Origin: Micrococcales bacterium
GTDB taxonomy: Bacteria > Actinomycetota > Actinomycetes > Actinomycetales > Cellulomonadaceae
Assembly: GCA_009783975.1 (NCBI GenBank)
Contig: WRCL01000163.1
Span: 1-5,405 of the forward strand
Direction of reading: 5' to 3'
DNA: 5,405 nt
The position numbers were made by a program, and so were the translations under genes. Below, piece after piece: positions 1 through 5,405 of this stretch. The first letter of the stretch is position 1. Every line of letters begins with the position of its first letter. The notes beneath the pieces were generated by a model. That model saw only the letters and a program-made list of their open reading frames with translations, was not told the DNA's origin and ran no database searches.

Positions 1-1303
1 GCAGCACCGGCACCACCATGCCGCGGGGGGTGTCCACGGCGATCCCCACATGCTCAGCCGCCGGGTAGGTGATCTGGTCGTCGTCGAGCAGGGCGTTGAT
101 CTTCGGGTAGGTGCGCAACGCCTCGACTGCGGCCTGGACGAAGAACGGCAGCAGGGTCAGTGGCGCTCCATACCGTGCGGCGAACGCGTCGTTGGCGCCC
201 GCGCGCAGGTGTGCCACGACCGTGACGTCGACCTCGACGACCGTTGTGAGCTGGGCCTGGGTGTGCAGGGCCTCGACCATCCGCTGGGCGATGGTCTTGC
301 GCAACCGGCTCGCCGGTTCGGTGGTGCCGCGCACGGGCGAGACCTCAGCCACGGTTGGGCTCGCCGGTGCGGCCGGGGCTGGCTGGGCGGCGGCGAGCAC
401 GTCCTCCCGGCGGATACGCCCCCCGACCCCGGTGCCGACGACGACCGACAGGTCCACGCCATGGGTCTTGGCCAGGGTGCGGACCAGGGGGGTGGTGTAC
501 CCGGCTGTCACAGCCCGTGACACGGTCGGGGCTGGACCAGGTTCGGCCACAGGGGCCGGTTCTGGCTCCGGTTGTGGTTCGGGTGCGGCTTCGGGTTCGG
601 GCTCGGACGCAGGTTCAGGCTCGGGCTCGGGCTCGGACGCAGGTTCAGGCTCGGGGGCCGGGTCGGCCTTGGCTGGTGCTGCGCCGGGGGCGCCAACCCG
701 GGCGAGCACAGCCCCGATCTCGGCGGTCTCGTCCTCGCTGACCAAGATCTCCAGCAGCGTGCCGGCCACCGGTGAGGGGATCTCGGTGTCGACCTTGTCG
801 GTGGAGATCTCCAGCAGCGGTTCGTCCACGGCGACCTCGTCGCCGACAGCCTTGAGCCACTGGGTGACTGTCGCCTCGGTCACCGACTCGCCCACGGCAG
901 GCAGCACGACGTCGACGCCAGACCCAGGCGCCTGCGCGACCGGTTCGGGCGCGGCAGGTTCTGCCGCCGGTTCGCGAGCCGGTTCAGGCGCAGGTTCTGG
1001 CTCGGGTTCAGGCTCAGGCTCGGGCTCTGCTCTGGCAGGTTCGGCCGCGGGCCCGGCCTCCCCAGTGCCGTCACCGATGACCGCCAGAACAGCGCCGACC
1101 TCGGCAGTCTCGTCCTCGCCAACGAGGATCTGCTCGACGACCCCCGCGAATGGGCAGGGGATCTCGGTGTCGACCTTGTCGGTGGAGATCTCCAGCAACG
1201 GCTCGTCCACCTCGACGCGGTCCCCGACGGCTTTGAGCCACTGGGTGACGGTGGCCTCGCTCACCGACTCGCCGAGGGCAGGCAGCTCCACGTTGTGCGA
1301 CAT
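1..1303 (-). CDS. sucB: Dihydrolipoamide acyltransferase, E2 of 2-oxo acid dehydrogenase complex (partial, C-terminus off window)
   Basis: The protein transfers acyl groups from E1 to CoA through swinging lipoyl arms in the cytoplasmic pyruvate/2-oxoglutarate dehydrogenase complexes. The first 434 residues are visible. Lipoyl domain 1 (about 5-77) and lipoyl domain 2 (about 131-204) each carry the motif EISTDKVDTEIP, with lipoylation lysines K43 and K170. Pro/Glu/Ala linkers occupy about 83-129 and 205-260. The E3-binding domain lies at about 269-306 (TPLVRTLAKTHGVDL, then GTGVGGRIRREDVL). The acyltransferase domain begins near 329 (SRLRKTIAQRMVEAL) and is cut at DTPRGMVVPVL, so the HxxxDG catalytic motif is out of view. 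The ATG at 1303 follows a good AGGAG and gives an N-terminus starting directly at the lipoyl domain. It sits 16 bases after lpdA, probably in one transcript. In several actinobacteria this type of E2 serves both PDH and ODH because their OdhA lacks lipoyl domains, so succinyl- versus acetyltransferase cannot be decided here. The E2 family is certain; the symbol is less so. Confidence 0.95.
   Translation of the reverse strand, partial: MSHNVELPALGESVSEATVTQWLKAVGDRVEVDEPLLEISTDKVDTEIPCPFAGVVEQILVGEDETAEVGAVLAVIGDGTGEAGPAAEPARAEPEPEPEPEPEPAPEPAREPAAEPAAPEPVAQAPGSGVDVVLPAVGESVTEATVTQWLKAVGDEVAVDEPLLEISTDKVDTEIPSPVAGTLLEILVSEDETAEIGAVLARVGAPGAAPAKADPAPEPEPASEPEPEPEPASEPEPEAAPEPQPEPEPAPVAEPGPAPTVSRAVTAGYTTPLVRTLAKTHGVDLSVVVGTGVGGRIRREDVLAAAQPAPAAPASPTVAEVSPVRGTTEPASRLRKTIAQRMVEALHTQAQLTTVVEVDVTVVAHLRAGANDAFAARYGAPLTLLPFFVQAAVEALRTYPKINALLDDDQITYPAAEHVGIAVDTPRGMVVPVL
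597..655. repeat. 30-base-period tandem repeat in the second E2 linker
   Basis: Bases 597-625 match 627-655 exactly (29 bases) with a period of 30. In the E2 frame the unit encodes ten residues of the Glu-Pro linker, giving EPEPAS twice. The repeat is in frame, so gain or loss of a unit would change linker length without breaking the protein. Similar but degenerate Glu-Pro codon repeats fill the rest of both linkers. Confidence 0.85.
775..816. repeat. 42-base direct repeat, copy in lipoyl domain 2
   Basis: Every base of 775-816 is identical to 1156-1197, with an offset of 381 bases (127 codons). It encodes the lipoyl-lysine hairpin around K170 of the E2. The identity includes third codon positions, so it reflects a duplicated or gene-converted domain rather than protein constraint alone. 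Confidence 0.9.
1156..1197. repeat. 42-base direct repeat, copy in lipoyl domain 1
   Basis: This is the partner of 775-816. It encodes the lipoyl-lysine hairpin around K43 of the E2. The whole domains match at 57 of 71 residues (7-77 against 134-204), and identity at the DNA level peaks at this segment. Confidence 0.9.
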
Positions 1304-1311
1304 TCGTCCGG

Positions 1312-1317
1312 TCTCCT
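1312..1317 (-). promoter_or_regulatory. Ribosome binding site of the E2 gene
   Basis: On the minus strand AGGAGA lies about 8-9 bases before the ATG at 1303. It starts just after the lpdA stop codon (TGA, 1322-1320). This fixes the E2 start and supports translation of lpdA and E2 from one mRNA. Confidence 0.8.
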
Positions 1318-1319
1318 AA

Positions 1320-2699
1320 TCAGGCGTGGGCGTGCAGCGGTTTGCCCGCCAGCGCGAGGAAAGCCTCGCCGACGGCCTCGTTCTGGGTGGGGTGGGCGTG
1401 GACCAACGACGCCACGTCGTCAGGGTATGCCTCCCAGGCGACGATCAGCTGTGCCTCACCGATGAGCTCGCCGACCCGGGCACCGATCATGTGCACCCCG
1501 ACGACCGGCCCGTCGACACGGCGGACGAGCTTGACGAAACCCTGGGTGCCCAGGATCTGCGACTTGCCGTTGCCAGCGAGGTTGTACTCCAGCGTCGTCA
1601 CCGCGTCGTGGCCGAACTCGGCTTTCGCTGCGGCTTCGGTGAGCCCGACCGATGCGACCTCGGGTGTGGAGTAGGTGACGCGGGGGATCGTCGCCTCGAT
1701 GATCGGCGCAGGGTCGCACCCGGCGATCTGCTCGGCGACGAAGATGCCCTGGGCAAACCCGCGGTGCGCGAGCTGCAGGCCCGGGACGATGTCCCCGACG
1801 GCGTACACCCCGTCGACGTTCGTGCGCAGACGCTCGTCGGTCAGGACGAACCCGCGGTCCATGGCGATGCCCTGGTCTTCGTAGCCCAGGTCTGCGGTCG
1901 CCGGGCCACGGCCGACGGCGACGAGCAGCAGGTCCGCGTCGAAGGCGCGCCCGTCCTCCAGCCACACGTGCACCCCGGTCTCGTTCTGGTCCACCCCGGC
2001 GAACCGCACCCCGGTGGAAAAAGCGATCCCGCGTTTGCGGAACGCCCGCTCGAAGGCCTTGCAGATCGCGGCGTCCTCGTTGGGCACCAGGTGGTCCAGC
2101 GCCTCGATGACGGTGACCTCGGCACCGAACGAACGCCACACGCTGGCGAACTCGCAGCCGATGACCCCGCCACCGAGCACGACAGCAGACTTCGGGATCC
2201 AGTCCATCGTCAGCGCCGCGTCAGAGGTCATCACCCGGCCGCCGATCTGCAGACCAGGCAGCGAGCGCGCGTACGACCCCGTCGCGAGCACGACCGACCG
2301 TCCGACGAGCTGGCGGCCGGCGACCATGACGGTGTCTGGGGCGACCAGACGCCCCCAGCCGGTGACCAGCTCGACCTTGCGCGCGGCGACCAACCCCTGC
2401 AGGCCTTTGTAGAGCCGGTCGATCACACCAGCCTTGTACTGGTTGACCTCCCCGATGTCGATGCGGTCCAGCGTCGTGTGGACCCCGACCGCGGCACCGT
2501 GGCGCGCGTCGTCGGCCAGCTCGGCCGCGTGCAGCAGCGCCTTGGTCGGGATGCACCCGCGGTGCAGGCAGGTGCCACCGACCTTGTCAGCCTCGACCAA
2601 GGCCACGGACATACCTAGCTCGGCTGCACGCAGCGCGGTGGCGTACCCGCCGCTGCCGCCCCCGAGGACGACGATGTCGAAGACGTTCTCTTCGGCCAC
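1320..2699 (-). CDS. lpdA: Dihydrolipoyl dehydrogenase (E3)
   Basis: This FAD flavoprotein reoxidises dihydrolipoyl groups on E2 and passes electrons to NAD+; it serves the 2-oxo acid dehydrogenase complexes. Counting from the GTG at 2699 (459 residues, normal for the family), an FAD-binding GGGSGG lies at 13-18 and the redox-active disulfide at C44-LHRG-C49. A second Rossmann motif, GGGVIG (176-181), is followed by VIEA, whose acidic E199 fits NAD rather than NADP. A C-terminal HPTQNE supplies the catalytic His/Glu pair (H436, E441). A longer GTG start at 2708 would add three residues, but it overlaps the AGGAG that is correctly spaced (8 bases) for 2699, so 2699 is preferred. The E2 gene follows after 16 bases, making E2 the obvious partner. 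pepA lies upstream on the same strand. The enzyme could also serve other lipoyl systems such as glycine cleavage. Confidence 0.96.
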   Translation of the reverse strand: MAEENVFDIVVLGGGSGGYATALRAAELGMSVALVEADKVGGTCLHRGCIPTKALLHAAELADDARHGAAVGVHTTLDRIDIGEVNQYKAGVIDRLYKGLQGLVAARKVELVTGWGRLVAPDTVMVAGRQLVGRSVVLATGSYARSLPGLQIGGRVMTSDAALTMDWIPKSAVVLGGGVIGCEFASVWRSFGAEVTVIEALDHLVPNEDAAICKAFERAFRKRGIAFSTGVRFAGVDQNETGVHVWLEDGRAFDADLLLVAVGRGPATADLGYEDQGIAMDRGFVLTDERLRTNVDGVYAVGDIVPGLQLAHRGFAQGIFVAEQIAGCDPAPIIEATIPRVTYSTPEVASVGLTEAAAKAEFGHDAVTTLEYNLAGNGKSQILGTQGFVKLVRRVDGPVVGVHMIGARVGELIGEAQLIVAWEAYPDDVASLVHAHPTQNEAVGEAFLALAGKPLHAHA

Positions 2700-2827
2700 G
2701 AGTCTCACTCCTGTGCTCGACGGTGGTTCTCAGGTCCCATCCTGTCACCGCCACGGCCTCGCTGCGTCGTCGCGGCGGGGGAAGGACCGCCGGTCTTTCG
2801 CCGTGAGCGTGCCGAGCCCAGCCCAGC
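2700..2827 (-). other. pepA-lpdA intergenic gap
   Basis: These 128 bases hold no gene. A short hairpin (arms 2781-2788 and 2792-2799, loop GCC) follows the pepA stop by about 30 bases; read as minus-strand RNA it has one A-C mismatch and no U-run after it. A GTGACA (2748-2743) resembles a -35 box, but the hexamer 17 bases on (CACCGT) is a poor -10. Whether lpdA has its own promoter or reads through from pepA cannot be settled from the sequence. Confidence 0.4.
2708..2712 (-). promoter_or_regulatory. Ribosome binding site deciding the lpdA start
   Basis: On the minus strand AGGAG occupies 2712-2708, eight bases before the GTG at 2699-2697. The upstream in-frame GTG (2708-2706) takes its first G from this same motif, so it cannot be served by it. 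The site therefore favours the shorter lpdA product. Confidence 0.7.
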
Positions 2828-4300
2828 TCAGTGTTCGCAGCGCGACTCCAGCACCGCGACCATGGTGCGCACACCCATCCCGGTGCCCCCGTCGGGGGTG
2901 TATCCGTAGGGGCCGCTGGTGTTGTACGCCGGGCCGGCGAAGTCGATGTGGGCCCACGGTGTGGTCCCGACGAACTCGGCGAGGAACAACCCCGCCAGCA
3001 GCGACCCGCCCCAGCGCTCGCCGACGTTCGCCAGGTCGGCGACCTTCGACTTCAGCCCGTCTTTGAGGTCCTCGGGCAGCGGCATGGGCCACATGGACTC
3101 ACCTGCGGCGCCCGCGGCGGCCACGACCTGGTCGCGGGCGTCGTCGGTGCCCATCACCGCGGCGACACGCCGGCCCAAGGAGATGATCTGGGCGCCGGTC
3201 AACGTCGCCGCGTCGATGACGAGGTCGGGTCCTTCGCCGACGGCGGCCGCCAGCGCGTCGGCGAGCACCAACCGGCCCTCAGCATCGGTGTTGAGCACCT
3301 CGACCGTCGTTCCGTTGTTGATCGTCAGGACGTCTGAGGGCCGCTGGGCTGTGCCTGAGGGCATGTTCTCGGCCAGGGCGCACCAGGCGGTCACCGCCAC
3401 AGGCAGTCCCAACCGTGCCGCGGCCAGGACGCTGGCCAGCACAGTCGCCGCCCCAGCCATATCGGATTTCATCTCGTCCATGTTCGCGTGGGGTTTGAGC
3501 GAGATCCCGCCAGAGTCGAACGTGATGCCTTTGCCGACCAGGGCGACCGACTGCTTGGCCCGCGAGGGGGTGTAGGTGACCTTGACCAGGCGTGGGGGAC
3601 GGGCCGACCCCTGCCCGACGCCGATGAGCCCGCCAAACCCGCCGGCGGCGAGCGCCTTTTCGTCGAGCACGGTGACTTTCACACCTTTGACGCCTTTGGC
3701 TGCTGCCCGGGCTGCGTCGGCGAACGCTGCTGGGTACAGGTCGTTCGGGGCGGTGTTGACCAGGTCCCGCACGGTGTGGACGGCCTCGACGACCACCTGG
3801 GCCCGTTCGACGGCCCGGGTCTCGACCTTGGTCGCGCGGTGCCCGAGCAACAGCTGGACCTGTTCCAGCGGCGCGCCTGAGCGGCGGTCAGCCTGGTCCT
3901 GGGTCCGGTACCGGGTGAAAGTGTAGGCACCGAGCAGGGCCCCTTCGGCGGCGGCGGTCAACGTCGCCAGCCCGTCGTCGGGCAGCACGACCGCGGCGTT
4001 GGCCAGACCGGCAAGCGCCCTGGTCGCGGCGCCGACTGCCCGGCGGACCGACTCAGGTGCCGCGCCGTCACCGGCTCCGGTGAGCACCAGCGACCGGGCC
4101 CGCAGCCCCGCGGCGGGCAGCCGGTGCACCTCGTCGGGGTCACCGGTGAGCGCGAGGACGTCAGCGGCTGAGGCGACGAGGTCGGCGACAACCTCGGGGA
4201 CGTCGCCGAGCGGGACAGGGCCGTCAGGTCGGCGGGCGAGGACGATGACGAGCGCGTCGGCGGTCACAGTGGCGGGCTGGGCCTGGGTCAGCGAGATCAC
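2828..4300 (-). CDS. pepA: Leucyl aminopeptidase, M17 family (cytosol aminopeptidase)
   Basis: This cytoplasmic two-metal aminopeptidase removes N-terminal residues, typically Leu, during peptide turnover. Counted from the GTG at 4300 it has 490 residues, normal for M17. An N-terminal macro-like domain (about 1-160) precedes the catalytic domain. All expected residues are present: metal ligands K257, D262, D280, D339 and E341, and catalytic K269 and R343 by alignment with E. coli PepA. They lie in VGKGITFDSGG, then KSDMAGAA, then the family signature NTDAEGRL. The end, YTPDGGTGMGVRTMV, is complete. A GTG at 4339 would give 503 residues. I prefer 4300 because its product (MISLTQAQPATVTADALVIV) resembles the N-termini I recall for actinobacterial relatives, and because a -10-like box lies just upstream. 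Neither start has a clear ribosome site. pyrD is divergent, lpdA downstream. The family call is firm; the start is uncertain. Confidence 0.96.
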   Translation of the reverse strand: MISLTQAQPATVTADALVIVLARRPDGPVPLGDVPEVVADLVASAADVLALTGDPDEVHRLPAAGLRARSLVLTGAGDGAAPESVRRAVGAATRALAGLANAAVVLPDDGLATLTAAAEGALLGAYTFTRYRTQDQADRRSGAPLEQVQLLLGHRATKVETRAVERAQVVVEAVHTVRDLVNTAPNDLYPAAFADAARAAAKGVKGVKVTVLDEKALAAGGFGGLIGVGQGSARPPRLVKVTYTPSRAKQSVALVGKGITFDSGGISLKPHANMDEMKSDMAGAATVLASVLAAARLGLPVAVTAWCALAENMPSGTAQRPSDVLTINNGTTVEVLNTDAEGRLVLADALAAAVGEGPDLVIDAATLTGAQIISLGRRVAAVMGTDDARDQVVAAAGAAGESMWPMPLPEDLKDGLKSKVADLANVGERWGGSLLAGLFLAEFVGTTPWAHIDFAGPAYNTSGPYGYTPDGGTGMGVRTMVAVLESRCEH

Positions 4301-4306
4301 CAGGCG

Positions 4307-4312
4307 ATGGTA
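4307..4312 (-). promoter_or_regulatory. Candidate -10 box of pepA, leaderless type
   Basis: On the minus strand TACCAT (fits TANNNT) ends six bases before the GTG at 4300, so transcription would begin at or next to the start codon. No recognisable -35 box is seen. The match is short and could be chance; if pepA starts at 4339 the box would lie inside the gene. Confidence 0.4.
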
Positions 4313-4313
4313 T

Positions 4314-4323
4314 CCACGCGTGG
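4314..4323. repeat. 10-bp perfect palindrome in the pepA-pyrD gap
   Basis: CCACGCGTGG is its own reverse complement. It sits immediately upstream of the candidate pepA -10 box, where a bound dimeric regulator would affect pepA transcription. No regulator is identifiable from it, and short GC-rich palindromes arise by chance in such DNA. Confidence 0.45.
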
Positions 4324-4346
4324 CGGCTCGCCGCTGCACGGCTCGT

Positions 4347-4363
4347 CGCAGCGGTTCGCTGCG
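4347..4363. repeat. 7-bp inverted repeat with 3-base loop upstream of pyrD
   Basis: CGCAGCG, then GTT, then CGCTGCG. The arms pair perfectly. It ends 10 bases before the candidate pyrD -10 box, so it covers the region where a -35 element would be expected and could be an operator. If pepA were transcribed from further upstream it would instead be an RNA hairpin in that leader. Confidence 0.4.
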
Positions 4364-4373
4364 CCATGGCCGC

Positions 4374-4379
4374 TAAGCT
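4374..4379 (+). promoter_or_regulatory. Candidate -10 box of pyrD, leaderless type
   Basis: TAAGCT fits TANNNT and ends seven bases before the GTG at 4387, placing the expected transcription start on that G. No good -35 box and no ribosome binding site are visible, both common for leaderless actinobacterial genes. If translation began at the in-frame ATG 4366, the box would be coding. Confidence 0.45.
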
Positions 4380-4386
4380 GGTCTTC

Positions 4387-5405
4387 GTGTACCGGTTCTT
4401 GTTCCGTGCTGTGGCCTTGCGTGTCGATCCTGAACGAGCGCACCAGCTGGCGTTCGCCCTCATCCGGGCTGTTGCGGCAGTCCGCCCGCTGCGTTGGGTC
4501 GTTGCCGCAGCCTTCCGCGTCCCGCCGCAGGCGGCCACGACGGTCTGGGGCAAGACGCTGCCGTCACCACTGGGTGTGGCCGCAGGGTTCGACAAGGACG
4601 CCCGTGGAGTGCTCGGGCTCACCATGCTCGGGTTTGGGTTCGTCGAGGTCGGTACCGTCACCGCGATGGCGCAACCAGGCAACCCGATGCCCCGGCTGTG
4701 GCGGGTGCCAGGTGTCGAAGGTCTGCGCAACCAGATGGGGTTCAACAACGCTGGGTCGGCGCGTACCGCGGACCGGTTGCGCCGCCTGCGCTCGACCGCG
4801 GCCGGCAAGGCGGCGTTCGTCGGGGTGAACATCGGCAAGACCAAAGCTGTGCCGTTGGAGCAAGCCGCCGCCGACTACGCCACGAGCGCCGAACGCCTTG
4901 CGCCGTTCGCGGACTACCTCGTCGTCAACGTCTCGTCACCGAACACCCCGGGGCTGCGTGACCTGCAGGCCGTCGAGTCGCTGCGCCCGGTGCTCGAAGC
5001 TGTCCGTCAGGCTGCGGACGAGGTGACCACCGAGCGTGTGCCGTTGCTGGTGAAGATCGCCCCGGACCTGGCTGACGAGCAGGTCGACGAGATCGCCGAC
5101 CTCGCGCTCGAGCTCGGCCTGGACGGGGTCGTCGCGGTGAACACGACCATCGCCCACGACCTGGGCGCCGGGGGGCTGTCCGGGCTGCCGCTGCGCCACC
5201 GCGGCCTGGCCGTCGTCGCACGGCTGCGCGAACGGCTGGGCCCTGACCCGGTCGTCATCGGTGTGGGGGGGATCATGACGGCCGCGGACGCGGCGGACTA
5301 CCTGGCGGCCGGTGCGACGCTGGTTCAGGGCTACACCGGGTTCGTCTATGCCGGCCCGGCGTACGCCTCGCGGATCGGGCGGGCCCTGGCCCGCGACCAG
5401 GCGCA
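4387..5405 (+). CDS. pyrD: Dihydroorotate dehydrogenase (quinone), class 2 (partial, last residues off window)
   Basis: The enzyme oxidises dihydroorotate to orotate with FMN and passes electrons to membrane quinone, in de novo pyrimidine synthesis. 339 residues are visible, so only a short tail is missing. The N-terminal extension (about 1-45, MYRFLFRAV then [10 protein letters not shown]) is the membrane-docking segment that separates class 2 from class 1. The barrel follows: AAGFDKD (65-71), NQMGFNN (115-121), [11 protein letters not shown] (181-191) with the catalytic serine at S184 by alignment with E. coli S175, VKIAPD (222-227, K223), VNTT (251-254), and GVGGI (292-296) with QGYTGFVY (314-321) for FMN phosphate. 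GTG 4387 gives the usual MYR start. An in-frame ATG at 4366 would add MAAKLVF and is the alternative. The gene is divergent from pepA, 86 bases away between preferred starts. Confidence 0.96.
   Translation, partial: MYRFLFRAVALRVDPERAHQLAFALIRAVAAVRPLRWVVAAAFRVPPQAATTVWGKTLPSPLGVAAGFDKDARGVLGLTMLGFGFVEVGTVTAMAQPGNPMPRLWRVPGVEGLRNQMGFNNAGSARTADRLRRLRSTAAGKAAFVGVNIGKTKAVPLEQAAADYATSAERLAPFADYLVVNVSSPNTPGLRDLQAVESLRPVLEAVRQAADEVTTERVPLLVKIAPDLADEQVDEIADLALELGLDGVVAVNTTIAHDLGAGGLSGLPLRHRGLAVVARLRERLGPDPVVIGVGGIMTAADAADYLAAGATLVQGYTGFVYAGPAYASRIGRALARDQA

Noticed and set aside
597..655. Short tandem repeats considered as a CRISPR or mobile-element end
   Set aside because: The period of 30 is without spacers, lies in frame inside the E2 linker, and encodes Glu-Pro repeats. 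It is a protein-coding repeat.
111..1319. A 402-codon plus-strand open frame antisense to the E2 gene, rich in Gly/Ser repeats
   Set aside because: It is the mirror of the Glu-Pro linker codons and lipoyl domains of the E2. It shows no domain of its own, and the minus strand has unmistakable family motifs.
1326..2618. A 430-codon plus-strand open frame antisense to lpdA
   Set aside because: Long antisense frames are expected in GC-rich coding DNA. The translation is Asp/Arg/Gly-rich without recognisable motifs, while lpdA on the other strand has all its active-site residues.
2720..2748. GTGACA / CACCGT as a sigma-70-type promoter for lpdA
   Set aside because: The -35-like box is fair, but the -10-like hexamer matches only at two positions, so chance is likely.
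2781..2799. Hairpin after pepA considered as an intrinsic terminator
   Set aside because: The minus-strand RNA stem has an internal A-C mismatch and is followed by a C-rich run rather than U residues. The evidence is too weak to call a terminator.
4307..4828. A plus-strand frame overlapping the start of pyrD, and a minus-strand frame at 4224-4844
   Set aside because: Both are shadows of pyrD and pepA in other frames. They have low-complexity Arg/Ser/Pro composition and no motifs.

Overview
The window is GC-rich DNA whose gene content and order point to an actinobacterium (Actinomycetota). A Micrococcales-type genome is my best guess, but that is inference, not proven by the sequence. The main pointers are a two-lipoyl E2 with long Pro/Glu/Ala-rich linkers of the kind seen in actinobacterial 'SucB/AceF/DlaT' proteins, GTG starts, the order pepA-lpd-E2 as I remember it from Streptomyces and relatives, and a class 2 (quinone-linked) PyrD. 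All genes look intact and ordinary core metabolism. Only the two genes at the window edges are cut.

Layout. Bases 1-1303 (minus) hold the first 434 residues of the dihydrolipoamide acyltransferase (E2). They cover two lipoyl domains, the E3-binding domain and the start of the catalytic domain; the catalytic C-terminus lies beyond base 1. Bases 1320-2699 (minus) encode dihydrolipoyl dehydrogenase (E3), 16 bases upstream of the E2 start. Bases 2828-4300 (minus) encode a complete M17 leucyl aminopeptidase (PepA family). From 4387 onward (plus) runs pyrD, class 2 dihydroorotate dehydrogenase, missing only its last residues at the right edge.

How the genes relate. lpdA and the E2 gene are tightly coupled and supply two parts of the same 2-oxo acid dehydrogenase machinery: E2 carries acyl groups on lipoyl arms, and E3 reoxidises those arms with NAD+. 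pepA reads in the same direction upstream, across a gap of about 128 bases, and could be co-transcribed. pyrD belongs to pyrimidine synthesis and is divergent from pepA.

The most informative non-coding stretch is the 86-base gap between pepA and pyrD. Each flanking GTG has a TANNNT -10-like hexamer 6-7 bases upstream and no convincing ribosome binding site, which is the arrangement of leaderless actinobacterial genes. A 10-bp perfect palindrome and a 7-bp inverted repeat lie between the two. Within the E2 gene, the lipoyl domains are internal duplicates (57 of 71 residues identical) sharing a 42-base exact repeat, and the second linker holds a 30-base-period tandem repeat. I found no RNA genes, CRISPR, mobile elements or defence genes, and no evidence for an undescribed system.
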